Shown one piece after another: positions 51,832 to 61,473 of a stretch of 64,000 bases of DNA. The notes under the pieces are model-generated. The model saw nothing but the letters and a program-made list of their open reading frames with translations. It did no database searches and had not been told where the DNA came from. This DNA comes from a virus. A program made the position numbers and the translations under genes. Position 1 is the first letter of the stretch. Every line of letters starts with the position of its first letter. The stretch covers positions 51,004-115,003 of IMG/VR virus record IMGVR_UViG_3300028198_000256. One strand, written 5' to 3'.

Positions 51832-52568
51832 TATTCTTCCTCATCATCTGTGTCAGTTCCATCAACACTACCATCCAAATAATGCATATACGTACCAATA
51901 ATATATTTATCATTAGATTTTGGAACATCACCTACATGTGGGTGTGTCCAAAATGGAGGAAATATTACAATAGTACCTTTCTTGGGTTTAATATTAATAC
52001 CATATTCAGGAAATATAGTTTCACCACCTTCCTCAACATCATTTAAATATAAAAATATAACCAAAAACCTTCTTGCAGATGGGTGATCACCAACATCCAC
52101 ATGATAATTGAAAAAATCTTCCTTTTCTGTACTATATTTTTTAATTCTAATCTCTTCGCAAGCAGCATTTCTAGGGAAAAATGATATATTATAAAATCTG
52201 CGATAACTCTCAATATAATCATATATCATTGTCATAAACTCGTATGAAAGTTTAGATGGTTCGGTGGTTGGTTTCTTTCCATCAATCAACTCATTATCAA
52301 ATAAATTCAACTCTGTAAATTGACGATATTCAGGATGTGCAGTATGTGTATGATCATCCTCATTTTCATCGAAAAACTTCACAACCTTATCACACCATTC
52401 CTCTGATATTGCACTTTCCCATGTTGAAACAAAAGCAGAATTAGTGGTTGGTTCAATAACCACAAAATCGTCAGTTGATTCCGTTTCTTCACTTTCCACA
52501 TTTACACTTTCGTTATTAACTTCAACATCACTCAATTCAACAGTTCCTACTACTTCTTCTTTACTCAT
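51831..52568 (-). CDS. 2OG-Fe(II) oxygenase (prolyl hydroxylase-like)
   Basis: A 245-residue protein with an acidic N-terminal 40 residues. The iron triad is YHVDVG (His-x-Asp) near residue 150 and the distal WTHPHVGD near 208, with a basic KYIIG for 2-oxoglutarate. Similar oxygenases are common in marine T4-like phages and may hydroxylate protein or nucleic acid. It overlaps the helicase gene by 4 nt. Confidence 0.82.
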   Translation of the reverse strand: MSKEEVVGTVELSDVEVNNESVNVESEETESTDDFVVIEPTTNSAFVSTWESAISEEWCDKVVKFFDENEDDHTHTAHPEYRQFTELNLFDNELIDGKKPTTEPSKLSYEFMTMIYDYIESYRRFYNISFFPRNAACEEIRIKKYSTEKEDFFNYHVDVGDHPSARRFLVIFLYLNDVEEGGETIFPEYGINIKPKKGTIVIFPPFWTHPHVGDVPKSNDKYIIGTYMHYLDGSVDGTDTDDEEE

Positions 52569-53947
52569 AATACTATCTCCACATTTCCAATACGTTTATT
52601 ATTCCCGACACCAGTATAATTCTGACCGCCAGATTCGTTTGATATATTTGATTGTGCCGAATCCGACACATCATATAATCTCATCTTTGACTTATCAACC
52701 CCAACCACAAATCTCTTAGTCATATTTGGATCATTATATCTATTCTTTAATTGTTTAATCATAATTTGATTTAAATCATCCATTTCTTCTGAAGATATTA
52801 ACGCGAACATCAAATCCGCAGTAGCTGGTAAACCAAAACTTTCTGAAGTATCTTCCAATCCAAAATCAGAAGATACAAACCCCTGTCTGTTCACTTGAGT
52901 TGCACTAACCAATGGAACATTATATTCAACGGCAAGTCCACGTAATTCCTCAGCTATAGATTTTACATATGTATATGAATTTACATTACTCCCACCCTTT
53001 AATCTAGATGAAGTACATATATTCAGATAATCTATAAAAATAACATCAGGTTTAAATGAAATCTTTAACCACAACTCATTCAATAAATGTTTGAAATGAT
53101 TCGTGGATGCAGAAGCGGTTGGATACTCCTTAATTATCAACTTTCCAGTTATTTTTGATTTTGCCCTATCAATTCTTTTTGTATATATATCTAAAGGTAA
53201 CTCTGACAACTTCTGTATAGGTGTATCAAGTAAATTAGCATCAATACGTTCTGCAATCTTTTCTTCTGACATCTCTAATGTAATATACAAAACATTAAAC
53301 CCACTACATATATGACTTGCGGCAAGATCACACATAAATAAAGATTTCCCAACACCAGTACCAGCCATTGCAATATTTAAAGTCTTTCTAGAAAGACCAC
53401 CTTTAGTTATCTTATTGAACTTATCAATACCAAATGGTATTTTTTCTTCAACTCGATGATAAAATTCCCACCTCTCTTTATAATCATTAACAAAATCATG
53501 TCCAACATTATTATCAAAAGATACAGCAAGAGCCTCAGTCAATATCTTTGGTATCTCCCCTTTATCTTTAGTTCCTTTATCATCATCAATTATACCAATA
53601 GATTCTAAAATACCATTATATAATGCCCTTTCCTTACACCATTCCTCAGTAGTATCTAACAAATATTCTAAATCTTCTTTAACACAATCACCTAATACAT
53701 CTATAACATCCTTTGTAGATGTATAAAGAGATTCGACACCATCCATAGAATCAATTCCTATATATAATGAATTTAAACTTGGACGATTATTATATTTTAC
53801 AATATACTCATCAACCATGTTATATATTAATTTATATCTATCATCACTAAAATATTCACTTTCTATATATGGTATTACTTTCCTACAATATTCATCATTA
53901 TTTATCAGATTCTTCAATATTGTCAATTCCGTCAGACTCATCTTCAC
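52565..53947 (-). CDS. 41: Replicative DNA helicase (T4 gp41-like)
   Basis: A 460-residue DnaB-family helicase. Walker A is MAGTGVGKSLF near residue 194; Walker B is IFIDYLNIC; VSATQVNRQG follows. Length is close to T4 gp41 (475). It would unwind the fork with the gp61-like primase. It overlaps the acidic protein gene by 50 nt. Confidence 0.93.
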   Translation of the reverse strand: MKMSLTELTILKNLINNDEYCRKVIPYIESEYFSDDRYKLIYNMVDEYIVKYNNRPSLNSLYIGIDSMDGVESLYTSTKDVIDVLGDCVKEDLEYLLDTTEEWCKERALYNGILESIGIIDDDKGTKDKGEIPKILTEALAVSFDNNVGHDFVNDYKERWEFYHRVEEKIPFGIDKFNKITKGGLSRKTLNIAMAGTGVGKSLFMCDLAASHICSGFNVLYITLEMSEEKIAERIDANLLDTPIQKLSELPLDIYTKRIDRAKSKITGKLIIKEYPTASASTNHFKHLLNELWLKISFKPDVIFIDYLNICTSSRLKGGSNVNSYTYVKSIAEELRGLAVEYNVPLVSATQVNRQGFVSSDFGLEDTSESFGLPATADLMFALISSEEMDDLNQIMIKQLKNRYNDPNMTKRFVVGVDKSKMRLYDVSDSAQSNISNESGGQNYTGVGNNKRIGNVEIVL

Positions 53948-54278
53948 TCTCTTTATTGTCTAAATATTCATATAATAAAAAATTCAAAATCTTACCAACA
54001 ACTATTTTAAATTCGTCAGATTCATCTAATTGTTCTATGGTATATTCCGAATTACCAACCAACACATTATATTCAAATTGTATATTTAATCTATCCTCAG
54101 TTTCTTCGGGTTCAATACTACCATATTTATAAACAACATCTACATATTCCCCCTTAGAAAGTTTAACAGCATAATAATCAAAATTATCGTTTTCTACAAC
54201 TTCAAATAATTCTTTAAATTCATTTACTACGTCATCAGATAACATAACATTAGCACATTCACTCAATCGTTCATCCAT
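53898..54278 (-). CDS. Acidic hypothetical protein
   Basis: A 126-residue very acidic protein; ATG at 54278 is preceded by GAGGGG. It lies between uvsX and the helicase, where T4-like phages commonly carry an unnamed gene. The C-terminal tail is Glu/Asp/Ser-rich. Possibly a helicase accessory factor; no motif supports this. Confidence 0.55.
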   Translation of the reverse strand: MDERLSECANVMLSDDVVNEFKELFEVVENDNFDYYAVKLSKGEYVDVVYKYGSIEPEETEDRLNIQFEYNVLVGNSEYTIEQLDESDEFKIVVGKILNFLLYEYLDNKESEDESDGIDNIEESDK

Positions 54279-54288
54279 ATCACACCCC

Positions 54289-55341
54289 TCAATCATTAAA
54301 CAGATAATCAGTATCTGTAATAAGTTTTTTATTACTAGAAATACAATATTTATTACTTAAAAATGTTAAAAATTTATCAGATTGTAATATAGGTTTCCAA
54401 AATTCTATATTATTCGTAGTAGCCCCCCTAAACTTTTTATCTACAATCTCACCAGTTTCTAAATCAATAAGATTATACCAACCACCGGATCTCTTTATTA
54501 TACCACAATCCACCGCCATGTCAAGTAACCCAGACCATCTATCCAATCCATCCTCAAAGGAAACATTTATAGGTATCTTCGATTTCTCTTTAACATACCT
54601 AGATTTCTCTATATTAATTATAAAATTATAACCCGTCAGATCAGAACCAGTTTTATCTTGTTGTCTACCAACAATCCATATATTATCGGAAGAATAATAT
54701 GCACCCTTACCACCAGACACCACTTGTTTTGAAAACATTTCTTGTGTGTCATACGTATGATTAATAACAATCATTGGAATGTCATTTAATGTAAGATGTG
54801 GTGTAACCATCCTAAATAATGACTTGAATTGTTTTGCCCTTGTCATATCAGCAGCACTCTTCTCTGCATGGGCATCATCTACCTCTTTTTTCGATGCTAA
54901 ATTACCAACAGAATCTATCATAATAAATATTCTATCATCACGACTGATTTCCTTCACTTGTTTCATAATATCAAATTTAAGTTCCTCTAAATCTGTAACA
55001 GGAACATGCAACACTCTACTCGTATCAATCTCAAATGTATCAAAATATGATTGCGGTGTACCAAATTCGCTGTCATAAAATATACATATAGACTCTTCAT
55101 ACTTATCCATATAAGATTTCATACATAATAAACCAAATGCCGTCTTAAAATGTTTTGATGGTCCAGCAATCATAGTTAACCCAGAACTAAATCCACCAAA
55201 AGGACTTCCAGAAAAAGCAATATTAATAGCAGGAACTTTAGTAGTCACCACATCATTGTTATTCAAATAAATAGAATCTTGCAATACAGAAATTCTATCC
55301 TGCAACGTGGAATTCTTCCTCATTCTTTCCATTAAACCCAT
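54289..55341 (-). CDS. uvsX: UvsX recombinase (RecA-like)
   Basis: A 350-residue RecA-family protein; ATG at 55341 has GGAG upstream. The Walker A form GPSKHFKTAFG near residue 64 is characteristic of T4 UvsX; IFIMIDSVGNLA is Walker B, and VVSGGKGAYYSSDN lies in the DNA-binding loop. It drives strand exchange in recombination-dependent replication. It ends TDYLFND, which might also touch the clamp, though less clearly than others. Confidence 0.93.
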   Translation of the reverse strand: MGLMERMRKNSTLQDRISVLQDSIYLNNNDVVTTKVPAINIAFSGSPFGGFSSGLTMIAGPSKHFKTAFGLLCMKSYMDKYEESICIFYDSEFGTPQSYFDTFEIDTSRVLHVPVTDLEELKFDIMKQVKEISRDDRIFIMIDSVGNLASKKEVDDAHAEKSAADMTRAKQFKSLFRMVTPHLTLNDIPMIVINHTYDTQEMFSKQVVSGGKGAYYSSDNIWIVGRQQDKTGSDLTGYNFIINIEKSRYVKEKSKIPINVSFEDGLDRWSGLLDMAVDCGIIKRSGGWYNLIDLETGEIVDKKFRGATTNNIEFWKPILQSDKFLTFLSNKYCISSNKKLITDTDYLFND

Positions 55342-55353
55342 ACACAATCTCCT

Positions 55354-57870
55354 TTATAAAAAATCATCTAAAACATTCCTACGTTCTACTGACCACCCTA
55401 TAGCATCCGTTATAGTTTTAATTGGATCTAAAAACGTTTTAATAAACTGAAGTTCATAATTGATATACGTATCTAATTTAAATTCTGGTGGCAACACATC
55501 CAACATGGATATGGTGTTATTATGAATAGGATTTGGTTCAGATAAATAACAAAATTTTATCTTATCCCCAGATTTTATTTCTTGATATTTACCAACCAAA
55601 CCAAGTTCTTTCAATAAATGATTATAAAATAAAGCACCCTTTACATGTATAGGAGTACCCTTTATATAAACATCTCTAGAATTATAATACTTATTAATAG
55701 CATTAATACCGCGTGGAAATGATATATCCACTATATTCATTTTTTTAAATTGTTCTTTGAATTCGTCAATAAACTCTATTAACTCATCATTGGTGTTAGA
55801 AAGAATTATTTTTAAAGATTCTTTGATTTTATCTCTGCAACATTCAGGTGTAGAACTTCTAACAGCCTCTATACCCATCATCTTTAATTTCGGAGTTGTA
55901 TATCTAACCCCCTCATCATCATATACATTTAATATATATCTCTTCTTTGCAGTCCATATACCAGCATCGGCAATAACTTCACGGGACATAACCATCTTAT
56001 TTTCATACCCATACATATAATTATACAAGTCTTTATATGCAGATTCTAACATTGGTTCAAACTTATCACCACATATCTTATCTAAAACATCAACCACTTT
56101 ATTTTTATTAGATGTATCCAATCCCAATTTAGTCACTAGCGGTTTAAAGTCAACATATAAAGAATCAGTATCAATTGCAATCACATAATCCTCAGAACCA
56201 ATACCCATTATCTTATTAAGATATTCATTCATATATTTCTCCGCCCACTTAATAGATAACTGACCAGACAAAGTAACACCCTCTGCAACTCGTAAATCAT
56301 AATATCTAAAATAAGGATTACCTAACGCACCATATAATGAATTCATCATAATCTTAATAGCTAATTGCTGATTATGTAATGAAGAAATCTGATTATCCAA
56401 CTTACCATGTTGAACACCCTCACGTTGTTTTTTGAGTTTAATCATATTCTTCTTAATAACACTTCGTTCAGAATATAATTTATCAATTACAGATGGTATT
56501 ACCCCAAGAACATCTGTCTTATAATGAGTGCCATTTGCCGCCATAGTAGATTCAGTAGAACCATACTGCCTATCAAAATCCATCATACTTAAACAACTAT
56601 CTACATCAACACCACTAGTAACTAACGGCAATATAGTTTCGGGTGACATATTATATTGTTGTAATAACATAGGATATAAACTATTCAAATCAAAAGATAC
56701 AATCCACTCATGTTTACCAATAAATGGGGTTTTAACATACCCACCAGCAAACGTACTCTTTATATTTTCTTTCTTTGGTGGAGGTACCATTTTTTGTGAT
56801 GATAAAAGCCGATAAATTAATGAATCCCATATTACAGTAGTACCAAACGCAGTTTCATAATTAACACCACCCTTATATGCAATATTAAAACACAGATCCA
56901 TCAATTGTAATTTAACATCCAACCTATCTACAATTTCAACATCTTTTATATTATAATCAATATATAATTGAAAATTGTTCGTGTATAAATCATGAAGATC
57001 AGTATATTCATGATATTGTAATTTACGATCACCAAGTTCGACATAAGCAACATGATCAAGTCTATATGACTCTAAATTTTTATATGTGAATTTACGATAT
57101 AAATCTATATAATCAATCTGTTGAATACCGTATATAACATAATATGGATGTTCCTTACCCATCTTTAATGTGGTTCTTTGACTAACCATATTCCATGGTG
57201 ATATCTTTTTCATAAAAGAGTCACTAAATAATCTAATACTACGATTAACTATATATGGTATGTCAAAAAACTTAATATTCCATCCAGTAATAACATCAGG
57301 AACATGTCCATCACTTGATAAAAATTTTATAAACTTACTTAATAAATCACCCTCATCATCACATTTAATATATTCTATATCTAAATGATCATGGATTGAA
57401 TCCTTCACCGAATATTCACCAAACCCAAACACATAGTATATATTTGAATTATCTTTAACTGTTATAGCTGTTATTGGGAATTTTGCTTGAGTCGGATCAG
57501 GAAACCCATCATCAGAATCAACTTCAATATCAATATTAGTTACATTAATTAAATCAGTATCAAATTCAATAACACCATCATGTTTATCATTAATATATTG
57601 TGATATATAATTACTCATACCATAAACATTAAAACTATCCACGTTCTCATATTTCTTCATAAACTCATGAGAATCTTTCATATTATCAAAAGATAGTTCT
57701 GATACAGATTCACCACTAATGGTTTTCCATGGACTATCAGAATTATTATTATTTGTAACATATAACGTGGGTTTATAATATTCTTTATATTTAACCACAT
57801 TACCACCATCATCGTATCCGCAATATAATATATTATTGCCCACTTTCTCAACAGATGTATAAAAACTCAT
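55354..57870 (-). CDS. 43: DNA polymerase (T4 gp43-like, family B)
   Basis: An 838-residue replicative polymerase. Exonuclease motif TNIDIEVDSDDGFP near residue 110; polymerase motif A SFDLNSLYP near 395, motif B region with MNSLYGALGNPYFRYYD, motif C IAIDTDSLYV near 560. Slightly shorter than T4 gp43 (898). It ends NVLDDFL; in the T4 system the last residues of gp43 bind the sliding clamp, and this peptide is shared with four other proteins here. Confidence 0.97.
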   Translation of the reverse strand: MSFYTSVEKVGNNILYCGYDDGGNVVKYKEYYKPTLYVTNNNNSDSPWKTISGESVSELSFDNMKDSHEFMKKYENVDSFNVYGMSNYISQYINDKHDGVIEFDTDLINVTNIDIEVDSDDGFPDPTQAKFPITAITVKDNSNIYYVFGFGEYSVKDSIHDHLDIEYIKCDDEGDLLSKFIKFLSSDGHVPDVITGWNIKFFDIPYIVNRSIRLFSDSFMKKISPWNMVSQRTTLKMGKEHPYYVIYGIQQIDYIDLYRKFTYKNLESYRLDHVAYVELGDRKLQYHEYTDLHDLYTNNFQLYIDYNIKDVEIVDRLDVKLQLMDLCFNIAYKGGVNYETAFGTTVIWDSLIYRLLSSQKMVPPPKKENIKSTFAGGYVKTPFIGKHEWIVSFDLNSLYPMLLQQYNMSPETILPLVTSGVDVDSCLSMMDFDRQYGSTESTMAANGTHYKTDVLGVIPSVIDKLYSERSVIKKNMIKLKKQREGVQHGKLDNQISSLHNQQLAIKIMMNSLYGALGNPYFRYYDLRVAEGVTLSGQLSIKWAEKYMNEYLNKIMGIGSEDYVIAIDTDSLYVDFKPLVTKLGLDTSNKNKVVDVLDKICGDKFEPMLESAYKDLYNYMYGYENKMVMSREVIADAGIWTAKKRYILNVYDDEGVRYTTPKLKMMGIEAVRSSTPECCRDKIKESLKIILSNTNDELIEFIDEFKEQFKKMNIVDISFPRGINAINKYYNSRDVYIKGTPIHVKGALFYNHLLKELGLVGKYQEIKSGDKIKFCYLSEPNPIHNNTISMLDVLPPEFKLDTYINYELQFIKTFLDPIKTITDAIGWSVERRNVLDDFL

Positions 57871-57892
57871 AATATACCTTATTTAAATTTAA

Positions 57893-58234
57893 TTATATTT
57901 TAACATACGCATTAGACCCGCCTTTAGGTTTAATTATATCTTTCTCACTAGGAACAATAATACCAACACCAAATATCTTATTATACTCATTCAATAAATC
58001 AACAACAGGATCAACAATAAACGCAACAAATGTCGCATCTACAACAATACTATCTTTTGCATTAGTATAAGGCATATATGGTGACAATCCAATCCTAGCA
58101 GTAGCTGTAGTTGGATCTGAATATGATGCAGCCAATTGACATATGTTTTTTAATTCATATGTACCTTTATTCTCTACAATTTCACCAATTAGTTCCTCCC
58201 CAGATATAAATCGTATAACTTTAATATTACTCAC
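57893..58234 (-). CDS. Sm/SH3-like conserved phage protein
   Basis: A 113-residue protein. VIRFISGEELIGEIVE and TYELKNICQLA resemble the N-terminal strands of an Sm-like fold conserved in marine T4-like phages. Possibly RNA-binding, Hfq-like; this is unproven. Confidence 0.6.
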   Translation of the reverse strand: MSNIKVIRFISGEELIGEIVENKGTYELKNICQLAASYSDPTTATARIGLSPYMPYTNAKDSIVVDATFVAFIVDPVVDLLNEYNKIFGVGIIVPSEKDIIKPKGGSNAYVKI

Positions 58235-58478
58235 TATTTGTTTCTTCGTCTTTTTGTGCGAAATGCACTAACAAACTTTTTAATTTATTTTCAGCATCAC
58301 TCAATTTATGTAACCATGAATCCAACTCATCAGTGACGGATGGTTCAGTGAAAGTTTTATCCGAAACAACCGGATTATCAAACAAATTTTTAATATGTGC
58401 TATAGCATTATCCCTCTCATACTCATACTTACGTATCATAGTTCTCATAAACAAATTATTTACATAGTTATTACTCAT
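58227..58478 (-). CDS. Small helical protein
   Basis: An 83-residue protein, helical at both ends with a variable middle. Overlaps the Sm-like gene by 8 nt. Similar short proteins sit upstream of phage polymerase genes. Unknown. Confidence 0.5.
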   Translation of the reverse strand: MSNNYVNNLFMRTMIRKYEYERDNAIAHIKNLFDNPVVSDKTFTEPSVTDELDSWLHKLSDAENKLKSLLVHFAQKDEETNSE

Positions 58479-58499
58479 TATACTCTCCCATTAATTAAA

Positions 58500-58772
58500 T
58501 TAATCTTCCCAATCATAAGACTCACCTTCTTTAAGTCCATATTTTCTTGCCATCCTTCTGGCATGTTCACCAACATAATCACCCTCACCATATGTAGAAA
58601 CAATCCACTCTCTTTCTTCAAGAATCTCTTGTCTCCTTGTCTCACAAATACGTATCACTTCCCTAAGAATACTTCTTACTCGTATAGAAGCGGAATAATT
58701 ACTTTTTAAAAATTTGTCATTCTCCAACTTATATTCTTTAAGTAGAGAATCCAACTCATCTTCAACCTTCAT
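58500..58772 (-). CDS. Small basic helical protein
   Basis: A 90-residue protein. NYSASIRVRSILREVIRIC is reminiscent of the KSAGTRARKAL motif of small histone-like phage proteins, but the match is loose. Its C-terminus is hydrophilic. It lies one base after regA. Confidence 0.5.
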   Translation of the reverse strand: MKVEDELDSLLKEYKLENDKFLKSNYSASIRVRSILREVIRICETRRQEILEEREWIVSTYGEGDYVGEHARRMARKYGLKEGESYDWED

Positions 58773-58773
58773 A

Positions 58774-59166
58774 TTACTTTCGTTTACCTATATTATACTT
58801 TGGTATCAATTCCCATTCCTCTTTCTCTTTATATGGTATCACCTTTATTTGAGATATAGGTGCGTCAGGAAAAACATCAGATCTAACGACTTCTACTAAC
58901 CCCCACTCTTCTAATAACGAAACTATCTTATTTCGTCTACTTCTATCATTATCAGTAAAGTCTGAAGGTTTGCCATCTAATAAAAATAACTCCTTAAAAT
59001 GAACTATATAATACTTATCTTTTTTATGCAGAATATGACATGACTGAAATAATTTCTTTTCTCGTTTTGACGAAACCCCAATCCGTGTCAATGTTTCTAT
59101 TACTCTTAAAAAATCATCATCCTCTATCAAACTAACTTCAACTAAACTATCTACTACACTCATCAT
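58774..59166 (-). CDS. regA: RegA translational repressor
   Basis: A 130-residue RegA. FLRVIETLTRIG, LFQSCHILHKKDKYYIVHFKE, LLEEWGLVEVV and the end ELIPKYNIG match T4 RegA in order and length (122). It binds ribosome-binding sites of early phage mRNAs, so it likely controls the replication genes around it. It is between gp62 and small genes, as in T4. Confidence 0.95.
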   Translation of the reverse strand: MMSVVDSLVEVSLIEDDDFLRVIETLTRIGVSSKREKKLFQSCHILHKKDKYYIVHFKELFLLDGKPSDFTDNDRSRRNKIVSLLEEWGLVEVVRSDVFPDAPISQIKVIPYKEKEEWELIPKYNIGKRK

Positions 59167-59183
59167 GTCCCTTTACTCCCAAT

Positions 59184-59585
59184 TCAATCACCCTTATACA
59201 TAATATCCTTAATATAATTAATTTGAGATTCAGTTAAAATTCCAATAATATCCTCAGTTTTCTTATCACTATAACTATAATACTCTTTAACTAACTCAAA
59301 ATCCTTGTGTTGTGTTTTTTTTGGCCAAGATGTAAATCGTTTCTTTGACCGTATTATATTTAGTAAATAGTCATATTGCATTTTATTATCTAAATGCGGT
59401 AGTTTATTCATTTCATTAGCATATAATATAGTATCCTTATACATAGAAAATATTTTATTTACCATATAAGGACTATAATTACTTTCCCATAACTCATCAT
59501 CAGTGTCTAATAAATTAGTTTTAGTATACGATATAGAATTTGCATAACCTTTAAATAAATCATACTTTTTATGTTCGTTTGACAT
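59184..59585 (-). CDS. 62: Clamp-loader small subunit (gp62-like)
   Basis: A 133-residue protein at the T4 position between gp44 and RegA. YDLFKGYANSIS and NYSPYMVNKIFSMYKDT resemble gp62. It is shorter than T4 gp62 (187). It has no ATPase motif, as expected. It completes the gp44/62 complex. Confidence 0.85.
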   Translation of the reverse strand: MSNEHKKYDLFKGYANSISYTKTNLLDTDDELWESNYSPYMVNKIFSMYKDTILYANEMNKLPHLDNKMQYDYLLNIIRSKKRFTSWPKKTQHKDFELVKEYYSYSDKKTEDIIGILTESQINYIKDIMYKGD

Positions 59586-59588
59586 AAA

Positions 59589-60518
59589 TCACTTCCAATC
59601 ACAATTACACATCAATTCCGTCAAACAAGCAACTAAATTAATCTCTTGATTAACCACAAATGAAGATTTATACTGGTAGTCTCCCAATATAATTACCGCA
59701 TCTGGGATTGACTGACTCTCAATATAATTATATAATCCATCATATATCATTTTAAAAACTTGATTGCAGTCAACAGAAGAATTAACAACAACCCATTTCC
59801 TCATTTCAGTAAATTTCTTATTTTTTAATGAAACACAAAGATCACTAATATCACACGTTTCTGATATAATATCAACATCAATCTTTCCATCATTAGAATA
59901 TGACTGCAATTCATTTAACGTCCGTCTCCAATCAGGGAAATGTTTCATAAGTACATCCCTTACTGCGGCAGAATCATATTCAACACCCTCTTTTGTCAAG
60001 ATTTCACATACTCTATTGTAAAATCTTTTTGCAATTTTAGGTTTTTCCTTATTAGTGATTTTAAATTCAACAACAGTACATCTACTATGCAATGGATCTA
60101 TTATCTTGTTTTTAAAATTACATGTGAAAATAAACCGACAGTTATCTGAAAATTCCTCAATAAATCCACGCAACGCTGGTTGTGCTGCCCATGATAAATA
60201 ATCAGCCTCGTCAATAATGATTACTTTAAACCTACCATCCAACGACACAGAAGATGCATACTGACGTAATGTGGTTCTTATACCATCAATACCATTGTCT
60301 TCCGTTCCATTTATAAAAAGATAATCATAATCCAACTCTTCACATAGTGCCTTAGCTACTGTAGTTTTTCCTACACCAGGACCACCAGATAATAATAAAT
60401 TAGGCATAACTTTAGAAGAAATTATATCAGTAAATATCTTCTTAATATCTGGTGATAATACACAATTTTCTATTGTCTTAGGTCTATATTTCTCAACCCA
60501 CAAAAAATTATCGTTCAT
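59589..60518 (-). CDS. 44: Clamp-loader ATPase (gp44-like)
   Basis: A 309-residue AAA+ clamp loader; ATG at 60518 has GGAG upstream, better than the TTG four codons before. WVEKYRPKTIENCVL, Walker A GGPGVGKTTVA, Walker B IIIDEADYL and the SRC arginine-finger motif are all present. Loads the gp45 clamp with gp62. Confidence 0.96.
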   Translation of the reverse strand: MNDNFLWVEKYRPKTIENCVLSPDIKKIFTDIISSKVMPNLLLSGGPGVGKTTVAKALCEELDYDYLFINGTEDNGIDGIRTTLRQYASSVSLDGRFKVIIIDEADYLSWAAQPALRGFIEEFSDNCRFIFTCNFKNKIIDPLHSRCTVVEFKITNKEKPKIAKRFYNRVCEILTKEGVEYDSAAVRDVLMKHFPDWRRTLNELQSYSNDGKIDVDIISETCDISDLCVSLKNKKFTEMRKWVVVNSSVDCNQVFKMIYDGLYNYIESQSIPDAVIILGDYQYKSSFVVNQEINLVACLTELMCNCDWK

Positions 60519-60535
60519 AATATACTCCAACCATA

Positions 60536-61249
60536 TTAAACTTTATTATAATATGAATCACTCTCTATAGCTACCCAATATTGTAATAATTCATTCTCAT
60601 TTTTAAAAGTAGACAACCCACTCCCCTTTTCACTTATACTTGATACACTAATTTTATAAGTACCGTCATATAATTTAAAATTATCAGATTTGAAATATAT
60701 TTTAAAATCATCAGTAGATTCCCCAACTGGCTCTCTAGACACATCACTCATGCTATTCTTTTTATCTAATGCAACAAAATAAATAATACCACCATCAGTC
60801 ATTAATGCATAATCTGGTAAAGAATTGATGGTTGATACTTTTTTAATACGACTCAAACTAGCTTCAGTTAAATTTACTGAAAAAAGGACTTCTGGGAATT
60901 CCTTACTCTCATCTGTATTAAATTCAGAACCTTCTAATTTAAATGTTTTTTTAGGATGAACTATAACCTTCTCATCTGTGGTTCTAAACTCATATCGTCT
61001 ATCTTCAGAAAACATCATAATGTGATCATCATGAAATTCCAATTCTGGGTACATCTGTAAATTAGATAAAAATCTTGGTAAATCGTATATTCCTATCTTA
61101 TTTGGGAAGTTTTCTTCTACATCAGAAGATACTATTATATTCCTCATAATAGACATAGAAGTGATTCTATGTCCTTTATTCAACAAAATTGATGGATTAA
61201 TTGTTGAGAAATTTCTCAATATTTGTTGCGTTTTTTCACTGATTTTCAT
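60536..61249 (-). CDS. 45: Sliding clamp (gp45-like)
   Basis: A 237-residue clamp (T4 gp45 228), in the expected order before gp44. MKISEKTQQILRNFSTINPS and LPDYALMTDGG show the T4-type fold. In T4 it also works as a mobile enhancer of late transcription. It is the presumed partner of the LDxF[LF] C-terminal peptides in this window. Confidence 0.93.
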   Translation of the reverse strand: MKISEKTQQILRNFSTINPSILLNKGHRITSMSIMRNIIVSSDVEENFPNKIGIYDLPRFLSNLQMYPELEFHDDHIMMFSEDRRYEFRTTDEKVIVHPKKTFKLEGSEFNTDESKEFPEVLFSVNLTEASLSRIKKVSTINSLPDYALMTDGGIIYFVALDKKNSMSDVSREPVGESTDDFKIYFKSDNFKLYDGTYKISVSSISEKGSGLSTFKNENELLQYWVAIESDSYYNKV

Positions 61250-61409
61250 AATTAATCTCCTTTAATTTCTCAAGCATCATCATCTGTCTATCTTTCATCT
61301 TTATCATCTTTTTCATAATCACCCTTTCAATATTGTAATTCTTCTTAATTCCTTTCGTCCGTCTTACCTTCTTTAATTGTTTTCGTTTCTTCATATTTGT
61401 CATAGACAT
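61236..61409 (-). CDS. Small basic coiled-coil protein upstream of the clamp
   Basis: A 57-residue ORF (MSMTNMKKRKQL start), Lys/Arg-rich then Met-rich helical. It overlaps the clamp start by 14 nt, suggesting coupling. T4 has small genes at this place. It is first after the promoter at 61445. Confidence 0.55.
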   Translation of the reverse strand: MSMTNMKKRKQLKKVRRTKGIKKNYNIERVIMKKMIKMKDRQMMMLEKLKEINYENQ

Positions 61410-61444
61410 TAGTTTAATCCCTCAATTATCACCTAATCAATACA

Positions 61445-61473
61445 AGTATAACACATAATTACCTATTTGTCAA
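61445..61473 (-). promoter_or_regulatory. Early promoter of the clamp-polymerase operon
   Basis: Minus-strand TTGACA at 61468-61473 (within the end of gene 46), 17-bp spacer ending TGT, and TATACT at 61445-61450. It would drive genes 45, 44, 62, regA, 43, uvsX and 41. Confidence 0.9.
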
